DNA of 64,000 nucleotides from Muribaculaceae bacterium (GTDB taxonomy: Bacteria > Bacteroidota > Bacteroidia > Bacteroidales > Muribaculaceae): NCBI GenBank assembly GCA_017436845.1, contig JAFSCJ010000016.1, positions 186,001 through 250,000 on the forward strand, read 5' to 3'. Of this stretch, positions 28,901 through 36,193 are shown piece by piece. Position 1 is the first letter of the stretch. Every line of letters starts with the position of its first letter. The position numbers were made by a program, and so were the translations under genes. The notes under the pieces are model-generated. The model did no database searches. It saw only the letters and a program-made list of their open reading frames with translations, and was not told the origin of the DNA.

Positions 28901-29133
28901 GCGACAGAACCTTGTCGGATATTATAGTGAAACAAACCGATACGGTAACTATCAGTAGTGTCTATATTTCCCAAATAGTAGCCCTCATCCGAAGTATTCT
29001 CAATGATTCTTTCAGGCATCTCTTTCAATTCACTTGCATTGAAAAAGTGTTGCAAGAAATTATACCACTGTGCCAAATTGAATGATGATTGGAACAGGTT
29101 TCTCAAACTATCGGGTGTATATGCAGTTGCCAT
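25984..29133 (-). CDS. Eco57I-like N6-adenine DNA methyltransferase with specificity region
   Basis: The 1049-residue protein has a long N-terminal region, then G-A-F-Y-T-P-K-E-I-V at about 378-387, SAM-binding motif I D-P-A-I-G-S-G-A-F at 443-451, the adenine-methylase motif IV N-P-P-Y at 648-651, and a C-terminal target-recognition region (TaqI-like) to the end. This is the type IIG/Eco57I plan. No convincing nuclease motif is seen in the N-terminus, so cutting is probably done by the PLD-helicase encoded 8 bases upstream. Together they resemble a two-gene restriction-modification system in which this subunit methylates and recognises DNA. Confidence 0.87.
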   Translation of the reverse strand: MATAYTPDSLRNLFQSSFNLAQWYNFLQHFFNASELKEMPERIIENTSDEGYYLGNIDTTDSYRIGLFHYNIRQGSVANKRVGLRNLVKSFINPTWGEFDAALVVFDSGDHWRLSFICDIKGESTSPKRYTYVFGSDDLLYRTPIERFNFLKKKGISFENLKTAFSVEALSDEFFDKYREQYANFIQYVTGKRVEKSGNKWVEREVTAPNATFMQAFDNDEKRIRDYIKKLMGRITFLHFLQRKGWMNGDLNYMQNMFENSSHKDDYLDSVLEPLFFGILNTKPLQRIGVFEQLGWDKSLLNEWKDIPYLNGGLFERDEEDEPDSVFPAEYFAKLFQFFSEYNFTIDENDPNDAEVGVDPEMLGKIFENLLEDNKDKGAFYTPKEIVRYMCQESLIAYLETNTSVAKDKIRKFVLSPEEGIVDIPENKKPKLLAALEEVKICDPAIGSGAFPMGLLNELLHCREVLSGEHYDRAEIKKSIIQNNIYGVDIEKGAVDIARLRFWLSIVVDEETPSPLPNLDYKIMQGNSLIESFMGVDLSKLTYEKEYKKDKGEISLFDDEKNRLQKTVSHLLSSYYSCSDHDRKVKLQQEISDTINKQLEAQAYDPTILAKLKTINLAENNKFFLWHTWFSDVFNRDDKEGFDIVIGNPPYISSKTQLSNSILAEQRNSLVASGKYSCLYQKWDLYIPFIEFGINQICSTNGVCAMIVPYPLTNQIYAQKLREMILTKFHLFELVDLNGTKIFNNATVSNCIPFIKRTKGENTTISNIDEKLHITPSFTKSYKDLIQDEKTYIWNVSNENRDSNRHSDMLTLGDLCYISKGMVLYSEDGLFTNEDLISNTPDSIHCRPYLEAKDMDTYAINNIRYIEYDTHRVPDMVSRPTFRELYDRPKLMFNCLGKMKVMIDYSNQFVCQQGIRVALLWNDLHGVENRSILTSIKRYSRLSRCEMEKISTSFNMYYLLGILNSKYAAQLLTNIRSGDYHIVPEHIRNIPIASATVDVQNKVAEIVLKIIDLKRTQQNTSILETEIDKIVYSIYGLTDTEIKIIEQSI

Positions 29134-29141
29134 AGTAATGT

Positions 29142-32100
29142 TTACTTAAAGGATTCTGAAATTATGATTTGAGGATTGGAAATATCTTGGGCATCGTGGC
29201 GTTGATCCTTGTTCATCGTCTGATATTCGCCAAGCAATTCCGAAATTTTGTTTTGTAGGATATATTCGTCCTGCTTCATCTTAACACGATCATTCTTATA
29301 CTCTCGTGACAAGGCTTTCAAGTAGCGAGGAAGTTGAGCATAGATACCTTCATTGATATATCCAATCAGCACATCGCATTGCGATTTTAATTCGCTATCG
29401 GTTGTTATCTGCTTGATGGTACGTAAGAACTTGTTGGCCTCGAGTGAAGTCTTATCAAGGTCGGTACGGTTAATAGATGATGTATCGGCGGCCTCTACAT
29501 ATTCAGTCGTATATTGAGCCAACGCACTATTTACATGCTTGTAATGCTGCTCTTCATTTGCGAATGGTACGGGTTGCTCCTCTGGCTTTGCTTTGAGGTA
29601 TTTTACCGCTTCGAGGAAGTCGATAATTTCAACACCTGTTGAAGTAGCCAGATAGAACTCGGTCTTAACATTAGAAGAAACGAAGATGACTGACTTTTCG
29701 CTATGTTTGCCTGTATCACGCATTACTCGACTCTTCATTGGCAGAGCCTTGATTTTGCGATAAAGTTCTCGGTCGCTGTTATAGAGTTCACGCACCTCAC
29801 GCAATAGAGCAATCTTCTTGTCAATACTGTCTTTTACATTGTTGTCAAACATTTTGAACTCCTTTACAATCTCCTCTTTGGAGTAGATTTGAGCATCTTC
29901 ACCAAAAGCAGAGTGGAAACCTTGCAACTTTACAAGAGCATTTTTGTAGAGTTGGATTTCCTTGTCGCCCTGTTGTGATGGGTAGAACATATAGTTGTAG
30001 ATATTAGGAGCAACTGAGCCGATACGGTTTACACGACCAATGCGTTGCATCAATCGGGTGGCATTCCAAGGTGAGTCGTAGTTAATGATTACATTAGAGC
30101 GATGTAAATTCACGCCTTCAGCCAATACATCAGAGGTAATAATGATGTTGTACTTCATAGAATCGCTGTCAAAATTGGCATCGAAATTCTCTTTGATGGT
30201 CTGTTCTAAGCGTTTGCGATTAGACGCAGTTACCATCAGCACATCAGTGCGTCCTATTTCTTTCGTGAGTTTGTTATATATGTAATTTAGTGTGTCAACG
30301 CTTTCAGAGAATAGCACTAATTTGCCTGATGGATTTATCTCTTTATTAAAGAAATTACTGATGAGATATTTTTGGAATTTATCAAATTTGGGGTCGCTGT
30401 ATTCTTGTTCCCAATCGGAGTTAAGATATTCCAATATTTCTTTGTCGTGGTGCAACATCTTGATAAATTTTGGATCAAAAGAATCAGCAGTAAAAACGAT
30501 TTCTTCAGCTACATATCCCTTGGCAACAGCATATTCTATAATCTCATCAAGTTCCATATTTTTTGCTTGCAGGTCTTTGACTTTCAGGTCGGGGGCAATG
30601 ATTACTTTGTTTTCATCAAACATCTTAATCATGTCGGTAGTGATACGAAGGAGTGTGCGGAGCGATTTTTTGAAAGCATAGAAACTGCTTTCCAATCGCT
30701 TAACCATGTGAACACGATAAATGGCAGCCAATGTCTGACCTATGTGTTCGGCATTTTGATATTTATTGCGATATTCGGGCTTTAGAAACTCAACTGCACG
30801 ATAACGGGCATAGTTTAGCCCATTTCCGTTTGAGTTTTTATCAGACTTTCCATCGGTCAATTGTTTCAACGTCTCATAGAAACGATTGTTTGTATCGGAA
30901 TCCATCACATACTCCAATTCATTTGGAGGTAGGATGTTGGGGAATATGATGCCTTGCGATTTGATATCGGCTTTATAGTCGGGGTCGTTGAGAATGTTGT
31001 TGCGTGTACGGCGAACTGTTACTTTGTCGATAACCTTGCAGCGTATCTGCTCGTAGATTTTATCCACGTCGACAGTAACATCGCGCTGATCACGCTCGCG
31101 CATCAATTTTTTGTAGTCAGAGATGAGCGGAGCAAAGAAACTTTTGAGATTTGGAACTCCGTCAATAGTACAGCTTTGGCTGTTTTGGAATAGCAATAAT
31201 TGATTTTGAAAGTCATCGGGACGATTGGCAAGTGGTGTAGCAGAGAGTAACATCACTTTTTTCTGTGTGCTCTTTAATAAGCCCATATTCACACATGGAG
31301 ACTTGCATATCTTTTGCAATTCATCATATTTGCCCGAACTATCGCTACGGAAACCATGTGCTTCATCGACGATGATTAGGTCAAATTCCTCTTTGTCCTT
31401 GTAGTTGTCTTTGCCATCAAGAACTTTGGAGAGACTGCCATTGGTGATGAATTGCGCTTTCTTGTAGATGCCAAAAAGTTTGAAAGTGTTTCGCCAGTTA
31501 TCTTCCAATGCAGGGGGATATACAACAAGAATATTAGTGTTATTGCCGTTTGCTTCAACAAAACGTTTGGCTATCATAGTGGCAATCATTGTCTTTCCCA
31601 ACCCGACAACATCGGCAAGGAACAGCCCGTTATGCTGCATCAGCATCTGATAGCCTTGAATTACAGCATCTTTCTGATATTTTAAATCCTTGACACCATC
31701 GGGCAACTGAATGGAAAAATCATCTTCCACTTGATCTCCAAATGTGTCAATAAGCACTTTGATGTATAGCTCGTATGGAGTGGGTTGATAGCCTAAGTAT
31801 GTTTTCTTCTTGTACTCTTCAATATCATCAGCGCTCAATGGAACAGCCTCGTTCCATAGCGTCCAAAATTCATCAGAGCAATATTTAACATCGTCATAAT
31901 CTTTCATCGCGACATTAAGTTCATATTGCTGTGGCTGTTTGATGCCCAATCCTGAATCGGAAATGTTAGACGATCCCATTATTACCCAGCCATCGCTGTG
32001 TTCGTCGTGTTCTTTGGGTAGGCATAAATAGAATTTTGCATGTAGGTTTTTAGTGGCGTGAATACGTATTTGCAAGCGACCGGCAATCAAATCTTCACAC

Positions 32101-32435
32101 AGTTGAAGAATTCCTTCTTCGATATCGGGAGAGTATCGGGCATTTATGATGTCGTCTTTGAAACCATTTTCATAGATTTTTTTAGCTTTTTCGTTATCAC
32201 CAAACATTAACAATGCTTTGTTATGTTTTCGGAAAATATCGTCAATATTTATGCCAACTAATATTTTGATTTCAGAAATATTTCCTAATTCCCGACGGAG
32301 TTTAAAATAGCCTGATGAACGAAAAAATCCAACGACAGCAAGGAATCTGTCGAATGTTTTCATCCCAGAAGCAATACCTTTCAACTTATCAAAAAGAGTA
32401 TTACCGGGTGTGTTGTTAAAAAATTTGGAGCTCAT
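29142..32435 (-). CDS. PLD-family nuclease fused to SNF2-type helicase
   Basis: The 1097-residue protein has an N-terminal phospholipase-D-like domain with H-A-K-F-Y-L (His132, Lys134) and G-S-S-N-I-S-D-S-G at 154-162, one HxK-N half-site, so it probably acts as a dimer. A superfamily 2 helicase follows: Walker A V-V-G-L-G-K-T at 276-282, D-E-A-H at 357-360, S-A-T-P at 398-401, and late motifs S-D-V-L-A-E-G-V-N-L and Q-R-I-G-R-V-N-R-I-G near residues 790-830. I infer that it translocates on and cuts unmodified DNA with the adjacent methyltransferase. It is preceded by a 5' region with attenuator-like structure (32508-32842). Confidence 0.87.
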   Translation of the reverse strand: MSSKFFNNTPGNTLFDKLKGIASGMKTFDRFLAVVGFFRSSGYFKLRRELGNISEIKILVGINIDDIFRKHNKALLMFGDNEKAKKIYENGFKDDIINARYSPDIEEGILQLCEDLIAGRLQIRIHATKNLHAKFYLCLPKEHDEHSDGWVIMGSSNISDSGLGIKQPQQYELNVAMKDYDDVKYCSDEFWTLWNEAVPLSADDIEEYKKKTYLGYQPTPYELYIKVLIDTFGDQVEDDFSIQLPDGVKDLKYQKDAVIQGYQMLMQHNGLFLADVVGLGKTMIATMIAKRFVEANGNNTNILVVYPPALEDNWRNTFKLFGIYKKAQFITNGSLSKVLDGKDNYKDKEEFDLIIVDEAHGFRSDSSGKYDELQKICKSPCVNMGLLKSTQKKVMLLSATPLANRPDDFQNQLLLFQNSQSCTIDGVPNLKSFFAPLISDYKKLMRERDQRDVTVDVDKIYEQIRCKVIDKVTVRRTRNNILNDPDYKADIKSQGIIFPNILPPNELEYVMDSDTNNRFYETLKQLTDGKSDKNSNGNGLNYARYRAVEFLKPEYRNKYQNAEHIGQTLAAIYRVHMVKRLESSFYAFKKSLRTLLRITTDMIKMFDENKVIIAPDLKVKDLQAKNMELDEIIEYAVAKGYVAEEIVFTADSFDPKFIKMLHHDKEILEYLNSDWEQEYSDPKFDKFQKYLISNFFNKEINPSGKLVLFSESVDTLNYIYNKLTKEIGRTDVLMVTASNRKRLEQTIKENFDANFDSDSMKYNIIITSDVLAEGVNLHRSNVIINYDSPWNATRLMQRIGRVNRIGSVAPNIYNYMFYPSQQGDKEIQLYKNALVKLQGFHSAFGEDAQIYSKEEIVKEFKMFDNNVKDSIDKKIALLREVRELYNSDRELYRKIKALPMKSRVMRDTGKHSEKSVIFVSSNVKTEFYLATSTGVEIIDFLEAVKYLKAKPEEQPVPFANEEQHYKHVNSALAQYTTEYVEAADTSSINRTDLDKTSLEANKFLRTIKQITTDSELKSQCDVLIGYINEGIYAQLPRYLKALSREYKNDRVKMKQDEYILQNKISELLGEYQTMNKDQRHDAQDISNPQIIISESFK

Positions 32436-32507
32436 AGCCCAAGTTTAAACCTATTTATTGTGGCATGGGCTCACTGCCACTATGTTTTACATGAATTGTT
32501 TAGGCAT

Positions 32508-32547
32508 AAAAAAGACGTGAAGCCCTGCACTGTCGCTCGCTTCACGT
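32508..32547 (-). terminator. Intrinsic terminator, possible attenuator
   Basis: The 9-bp stem 32515-32523 with 32539-32547 and 15-nt loop is followed on the minus strand by C and T6 (32513-32508). It lies 72 bases before the helicase start codon at 32435, so it would stop transcription before the gene unless it is overcome. Confidence 0.65.
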
Positions 32548-32842
32548 TCTGAGGCTCGTAGGATGTGGCCTATAAGTCAAAGCGAGCAACGCTAAAGCCC
32601 CACGCCGATATGTATAACCCCCAATCTATGCCTATGGTTGTCATTGGTGTATTATTACACCAATGACAACAAGACACAGTTAGGGCTGTATATAACATAC
32701 CCATAGAGGCATTTATCGTTGCTTGGTTTTGGACTTATAATTGAAATTTTCCTACGATTTCAGAACGTCAAAACCGAAGCGTCAATAAACGCTTTATTTT
32801 ATGTCTGCTTTACCCGCTACTCATGTTGAGTCTCGGTGTAGA
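32508..32842 (-). ncRNA. Putative structured RNA or attenuated leader upstream of the restriction helicase
   Basis: It begins about 7 bases after a complete promoter (32880-32849) and ends in an intrinsic terminator with T6 (32513-32508). From its 5' end it shows a hairpin (32777-32782 with 32789-32794). Next comes a branched domain closed by 32701-32712 with 32628-32637 that carries a perfect 14-bp hairpin (32638-32651 with 32656-32669, loop of 4). Two long-range helices follow: 32760-32768 with 32544-32552 (9 bp) and 32580-32590 with 32532-32542 (11 bp including one U-G). These cross each other as a pseudoknot, and both overlap the terminator stem. The one non-Watson-Crick pair is allowed only on the minus strand. 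No reading frame of useful length is present. It could be an independent RNA or the leader of the gene starting at 32435. Confidence 0.5.
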
Positions 32843-32848
32843 GCACTA

Positions 32849-32880
32849 CAAAGCTAAAAAATCTATTTATTTATTCCAAA
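32849..32880 (-). promoter_or_regulatory. Promoter for the structured RNA / helicase leader
   Basis: On the minus strand TTTG (32880-32877), 20 bp, TAGCTTTG (32856-32849), a full match to the Bacteroidota consensus. The predicted start site is near 32842. Confidence 0.65.
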
Positions 32881-32919
32881 TTGTCCCCTGATAAAAGTTT
32901 GATTGGAGATAGTTTTTGG

Positions 32920-32987
32920 ATTAGTCGAGGTTTTCGCAGAAAGAGATGATGCGAAGAATTGAAACTGTTAGCCCGATTACGATAAAT
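32920..32987. repeat. 68-bp direct repeat, copy A (truncated small gene)
   Basis: It is identical to copy B (33626-33693) except for one base (A at 32956, G in copy B). On the minus strand it holds the last 22 codons of the 25-codon gene found in full at copy B, but lacks that gene's ATG codons. It lies in frame with, and directly after, the yoeB-like stop codon. Confidence 0.9.
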
Positions 32988-33010
32988 GAAATGTTCAAAA
33001 TGTTGTTAGG

Positions 33011-33289
33011 CTACTTTTCGTCATAATGGCCATAGGCAGTAAGAACGAGGACAATGACTTCCATGTCTTGAATCTCGTAAACTAATCGGTGCTTTTTGCT
33101 GATGCGACGACTCCATTGTCCGGAACGATTGCCTAAAAGTGGCTCTGGCTTTCCTGTGCCGGTACGAGGGTGTTCATAAAGTTCTGCAATTAATTTCAGA
33201 GCTTTTTTATAGGCAGTCGGCTCATTTTGGAGAAGCCTTTTAAGGTCGAGTTGAGCGTCTTTTTTAAGAATCACTCGATAGGTATTCAT
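33011..33289 (-). CDS. yoeB: Txe/YoeB-family mRNA interferase toxin
   Basis: The 92-residue protein shows the YoeB pattern G-T-G-K-P-E-P-L (Glu49), W-S-R-R-I (Arg61, Arg62), K-H-R-L-V-Y-E-I and a C-terminal Y-G-H-Y. YoeB toxins are RelE-fold nucleases that cleave mRNA in the ribosomal A site when free of antitoxin. The start overlaps the antitoxin stop by 4 bases (ATGA), the usual coupled order antitoxin-toxin. The family call is secure; the symbol follows the family name. Confidence 0.9.
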   Translation of the reverse strand: MNTYRVILKKDAQLDLKRLLQNEPTAYKKALKLIAELYEHPRTGTGKPEPLLGNRSGQWSRRISKKHRLVYEIQDMEVIVLVLTAYGHYDEK

Positions 33290-33519
33290 AGGCTTCTGAT
33301 GTGTTTATCAAGTTCTTCGATACTTGAAAATTCTGTTGATGAACCTTCTTTTGATTTGTCAATGCGAGCAAAGAATTCGTCCTTAGTGAAAAGTGAAGAA
33401 TCTTCTTTCTCTGCAACGAGTTTACGCATGTATTTTGTCGCTCGTTTCAAGAGATGCTCGTCTTCAGCAATGATACTCATATTGCGAAGAAGCTCAGCGT
33501 TCATTTGTCCCACGTTCAT
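33286..33519 (-). CDS. Antitoxin of the YoeB-type pair
   Basis: The 77-residue acidic protein has Asn/Met-rich start residues, a helical middle and a charged C-terminus, S-S-I-E-E-L-D-K-H-I. It does not show the classic YefM/Phd motif clearly. The call comes from its position directly before and overlapping the toxin gene. Antitoxins of this kind usually bind the promoter of their own operon, which here has both boxes at 33576-33546. Confidence 0.8.
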   Translation of the reverse strand: MNVGQMNAELLRNMSIIAEDEHLLKRATKYMRKLVAEKEDSSLFTKDEFFARIDKSKEGSSTEFSSIEELDKHIRSL

Positions 33520-33545
33520 ATTTGCTATTATTTTTATTATAACAA

Positions 33546-33576
33546 CAAAAATAGAAACTAATTTTTGTAAGACAAA
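33546..33576 (-). promoter_or_regulatory. Promoter of the toxin-antitoxin operon
   Basis: On the minus strand TTTG (33576-33573), 19 bp, TATTTTTG (33553-33546). The predicted start site near 33539 is 20 bases before the antitoxin ATG. Confidence 0.65.
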
Positions 33577-33625
33577 ATAATATGGGAAAATTAACTATAC
33601 AGAATGGTATGCTTATTAATCCTAT

Positions 33626-33693
33626 ATTAGTCGAGGTTTTCGCAGAAAGAGATGATGCGAAGGATTGAAACTGTTAGCCCGATTACGATAAAT
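33626..33693. repeat. 68-bp direct repeat, copy B (inside the intact 25-codon gene)
   Basis: It is the partner of copy A at 32920-32987 with one mismatch in 68. The two copies bracket the toxin-antitoxin operon, with about 640 bp between them. Confidence 0.9.
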
Positions 33694-33704
33694 ATTGCCA
33701 TCAT
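33627..33704 (-). CDS. 25-residue hydrophobic peptide gene
   Basis: The frame runs from the first of two ATG codons (33704) to TAA (33629-33627). It encodes a peptide starting M-M-A-I-F-I-V-I-G-L-T-V-S-I-L and ending F-C-E-N-L-D: one short membrane helix with a single Arg and an acidic tail. A -7 box TACCTTTG lies at 33753-33746, predicting a start site near 33739, about 35 bases before the ATG. The 3' 22 codons occur again at 32987-32920. Nothing else is known about it; small membrane peptides of this shape can be toxins, regulators or non-functional. Confidence 0.5.
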   Translation of the reverse strand: MMAIFIVIGLTVSILRIISFCENLD

Positions 33705-33812
33705 AGTTTTAAGTTTTAAAGTTTGACTTTGTTTTTCTGATGACACAAAGGTAATGGAGTATATGGGCAACAATATGGATGCGTTAAATTTAAAATTGTT
33801 AAATTGAGAAAA

Positions 33813-35414
33813 TTAGAAATCTGACGGGCAAGTGATTTTGACAACCTCGCCGGTTGAGGGGTGGGTGAATTCGATGTGTTCGGCATGGAGGCAAAGACGG
33901 TGGGCAGGTGTGCCATATAGCTCGTCGCCCACGATGGGGGTGTTGAGTCCGTCGGGGTGGGCACAGTGTACGCGGAGCTGGTGTGTGCGTCCGGTGATGG
34001 GATAGAGTCTCACTCTTGTTTTCCCTTTTTCGATGCCGATAACTTCATATCGTGTGCGTGCTTTTTTGCCATCGGGGGCAACCATCTGTCGTGGACGATT
34101 GTCGTAGTCGAGTTTCAACGGGAGATTTATTTCTCCTTCACTATCAGATATAGGCCCGTCGAGTAATGCAACATAGCTTTTCTTTACTTTGCGACAGAGG
34201 AATTGAGTTTGTAGTGCTTGATGTGTCTCTTTGTCTTTGGCGATGACGAGGATGCCTGAGGTCGATTGGTCAAGGCGATGTACTATCATGGGACCTGTGG
34301 CATGAGGGTATCGGTCCTTAGCCCATTGCTCAACGGAGTAGGCTTCAATTTTTCCATCGACCGACAACATTCCGCTGGGCTTGTTGATGATGACGATAGT
34401 GCCGTCTTCCCATAGCAAAGTGGGAGAGAATGCGGTGTTGTTGTTGAGAGGGTTAGGCTCTACTTCAAGTCCTTGCATCATGTAGAGCAGAATGGGTTTG
34501 CATTTGCTGATACATGAGGGGTAGAAATGACCATGACGGCGTATTTCCCCTTTTGGGGAGTTGCCCCACCAGAACTCTGCCATCGCAATGGGGCGGAGGT
34601 TGTTTTGGTAGGCATATTGTAGCATCTTGGGGGCAGCACATTCGCCTGTGCCGGCAGGTGGCAGTTGGTTGACTGTCTCGGCAAATATGTCGCAGATGTC
34701 TTTAGTTTCTCCTTTGGCATTGAGCAGTCGATATTGGCAGAACAACTCCATTTGGAGTTTTGCAGAGCGTGTTTTGCGTTCCTCTTTAAGGGTATCAATC
34801 TCGGCTGTTATCAAGTCAACTTTGGCTTGCGCTTGCGAGATTAAAAGGTTGAAATGTTTTTTGCGCCGTTGAAATTCGGCATTGTCGTATTGGCTTTCAG
34901 CAATGAGAGAGGCTTTTTCTTCGCCATTTTCGCGACGTTGTTGTCGCAAGGCCTTGCGCTGTGCAATCTCTTTTTTGAAAATATCTAATGAACGTGATGC
35001 TTCTTGAACAATCGTGTTTAATGAATTTTGTGCTTGTCGAAATTCATCGCTTTCTGACAGATGCGTGATGCGGTGATTTATCTGAGAGATATAGGCTTCC
35101 CCTTTTTTGAAGAAATCATCGGGTTGCAGTGCATCATATATGGGCGGAACAAAGTAGTCGTGATTGTTACTCTCTGCCAAATTCCCGGAGAATGCTGAAA
35201 CAAAGCCTAATGTTCCATCAATATCAGCAACGACAAGCACTCCAAACATTTTCCCGGATTTCAATTCATCATGCCATTCATTGCGTGTTGCAATGTATTC
35301 TTTAACCTCTTCGGTTGCCATGATACATAGTTGATGAGGCGTGTAATGAAAAGGCCAAGTGAATTGCTTGGGGAGTTCAATTCCGGCAATGGATTGTTTG
35401 AATCGATGGAGCAT
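33813..35414 (-). CDS. RluA-family pseudouridine synthase with long N-terminal extension
   Basis: The C-terminal part, from about residue 335, is an RluA-type synthase with V-H-R-L-D-Q-S-T-S-G-I-L (catalytic Asp382) and the later R-x-H-Q-L-R-V-H-C motif. It converts uridine to pseudouridine in rRNA or tRNA. The first about 330 residues are an added region with a Lys/Glu/Arg-rich coiled coil at about 135-225. This fused form is found in Bacteroidota and some Proteobacteria, in contrast to the roughly 220-residue RluA core. The RNA target cannot be read from the sequence. It ends the accessory island side and starts the housekeeping block. Confidence 0.88.
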   Translation of the reverse strand: MLHRFKQSIAGIELPKQFTWPFHYTPHQLCIMATEEVKEYIATRNEWHDELKSGKMFGVLVVADIDGTLGFVSAFSGNLAESNNHDYFVPPIYDALQPDDFFKKGEAYISQINHRITHLSESDEFRQAQNSLNTIVQEASRSLDIFKKEIAQRKALRQQRRENGEEKASLIAESQYDNAEFQRRKKHFNLLISQAQAKVDLITAEIDTLKEERKTRSAKLQMELFCQYRLLNAKGETKDICDIFAETVNQLPPAGTGECAAPKMLQYAYQNNLRPIAMAEFWWGNSPKGEIRRHGHFYPSCISKCKPILLYMMQGLEVEPNPLNNNTAFSPTLLWEDGTIVIINKPSGMLSVDGKIEAYSVEQWAKDRYPHATGPMIVHRLDQSTSGILVIAKDKETHQALQTQFLCRKVKKSYVALLDGPISDSEGEINLPLKLDYDNRPRQMVAPDGKKARTRYEVIGIEKGKTRVRLYPITGRTHQLRVHCAHPDGLNTPIVGDELYGTPAHRLCLHAEHIEFTHPSTGEVVKITCPSDF

Positions 35415-35423
35415 CTCCGCTGA

Positions 35424-36113
35424 TTAAACTTTGTTTTTGGGTGTGGTGGCTTGGAAATCTTTCAGGTAGGCAGGGACAGAGTAGGCGAGGTCGAGGAATT
35501 CGCCACGACGGAATGCCATTTCAGAAAGTGCAAGCATATCGGTTGCCAGAGGGTCAATGTTGGCGATGAAACGTGCATTGGGGTGAGTAATCATCTCCTT
35601 GGCTTTGTTGCTACCATTTCCAAAGAATAGCACTTGATTGCTATTGAGCCATTCGGCATAAGAAGTCTCATCTAAAATTAGTGGCGATGGCTTCATCTGT
35701 TCATTGAGAGCCATGTCGAGTACTGAGGTGTATACCTCCATGCGACGAGCGTCAATCATGGGGGCGAACAATGCGTCGGGGTCAACATCATGGTGGAACA
35801 TCACCGATACAGCCATAATCTTGAGGGTGTCAATCCCTATCAATGGTATGTCAAGTGCATAGGCAAGCCCTTTTGCTTCGGAGAGACCGATGCGAAGACC
35901 TGTGTAGCTACCTGGACCAATGCTCACTGCAACGGCTTCAAGTTTCATATCTTTCTCTTTGAGGTAGTCAAGACATTTTTTGATGTAGCCGCTCAGTAGT
36001 GCTGCATGGTTTTGTCCTTTATAATCCTCGAAATGCTCTAAAACCATCCCATTGTCGGTGAGTGCAACAGAGCAAACATTGGTTGATGTCTCAATATTTA
36101 GTATTACTGCCAT
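35424..36113 (-). CDS. tsaB: tRNA threonylcarbamoyladenosine biosynthesis protein TsaB
   Basis: TsaB is the inactive ASKHA-fold partner of TsaD in the t6A modification of ANN-decoding tRNAs. The 229-residue protein starts I-L-N-I-E-T-S-T and has the family motif S-I-G-P-G-S-Y-T-G-L-R-I-G. It lies 9 bases before the RluA-family gene, so the two RNA-modification genes are probably co-transcribed. A divergent -7 box TAAATTTG is at 36143-36136. Confidence 0.92.
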   Translation of the reverse strand: MAVILNIETSTNVCSVALTDNGMVLEHFEDYKGQNHAALLSGYIKKCLDYLKEKDMKLEAVAVSIGPGSYTGLRIGLSEAKGLAYALDIPLIGIDTLKIMAVSVMFHHDVDPDALFAPMIDARRMEVYTSVLDMALNEQMKPSPLILDETSYAEWLNSNQVLFFGNGSNKAKEMITHPNARFIANIDPLATDMLALSEMAFRRGEFLDLAYSVPAYLKDFQATTPKNKV

Positions 36114-36135
36114 AAATTTGCTTATTATTTTTGTG

Positions 36136-36173
36136 CAAATTTAGTGCTTTTTCGCGCTTAAAGCGTAAATTTG
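36136..36173. promoter_or_regulatory. Divergent promoter region of tsaB and yicC
   Basis: It contains TAAATTTG on the minus strand (36143-36136) and TAAATTTG on the plus strand (36166-36173), facing away from each other in an 80-bp gap. The -33 boxes are poor on both sides. Confidence 0.5.
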
Positions 36174-36193
36174 CATAAAATAAACTTACAACT

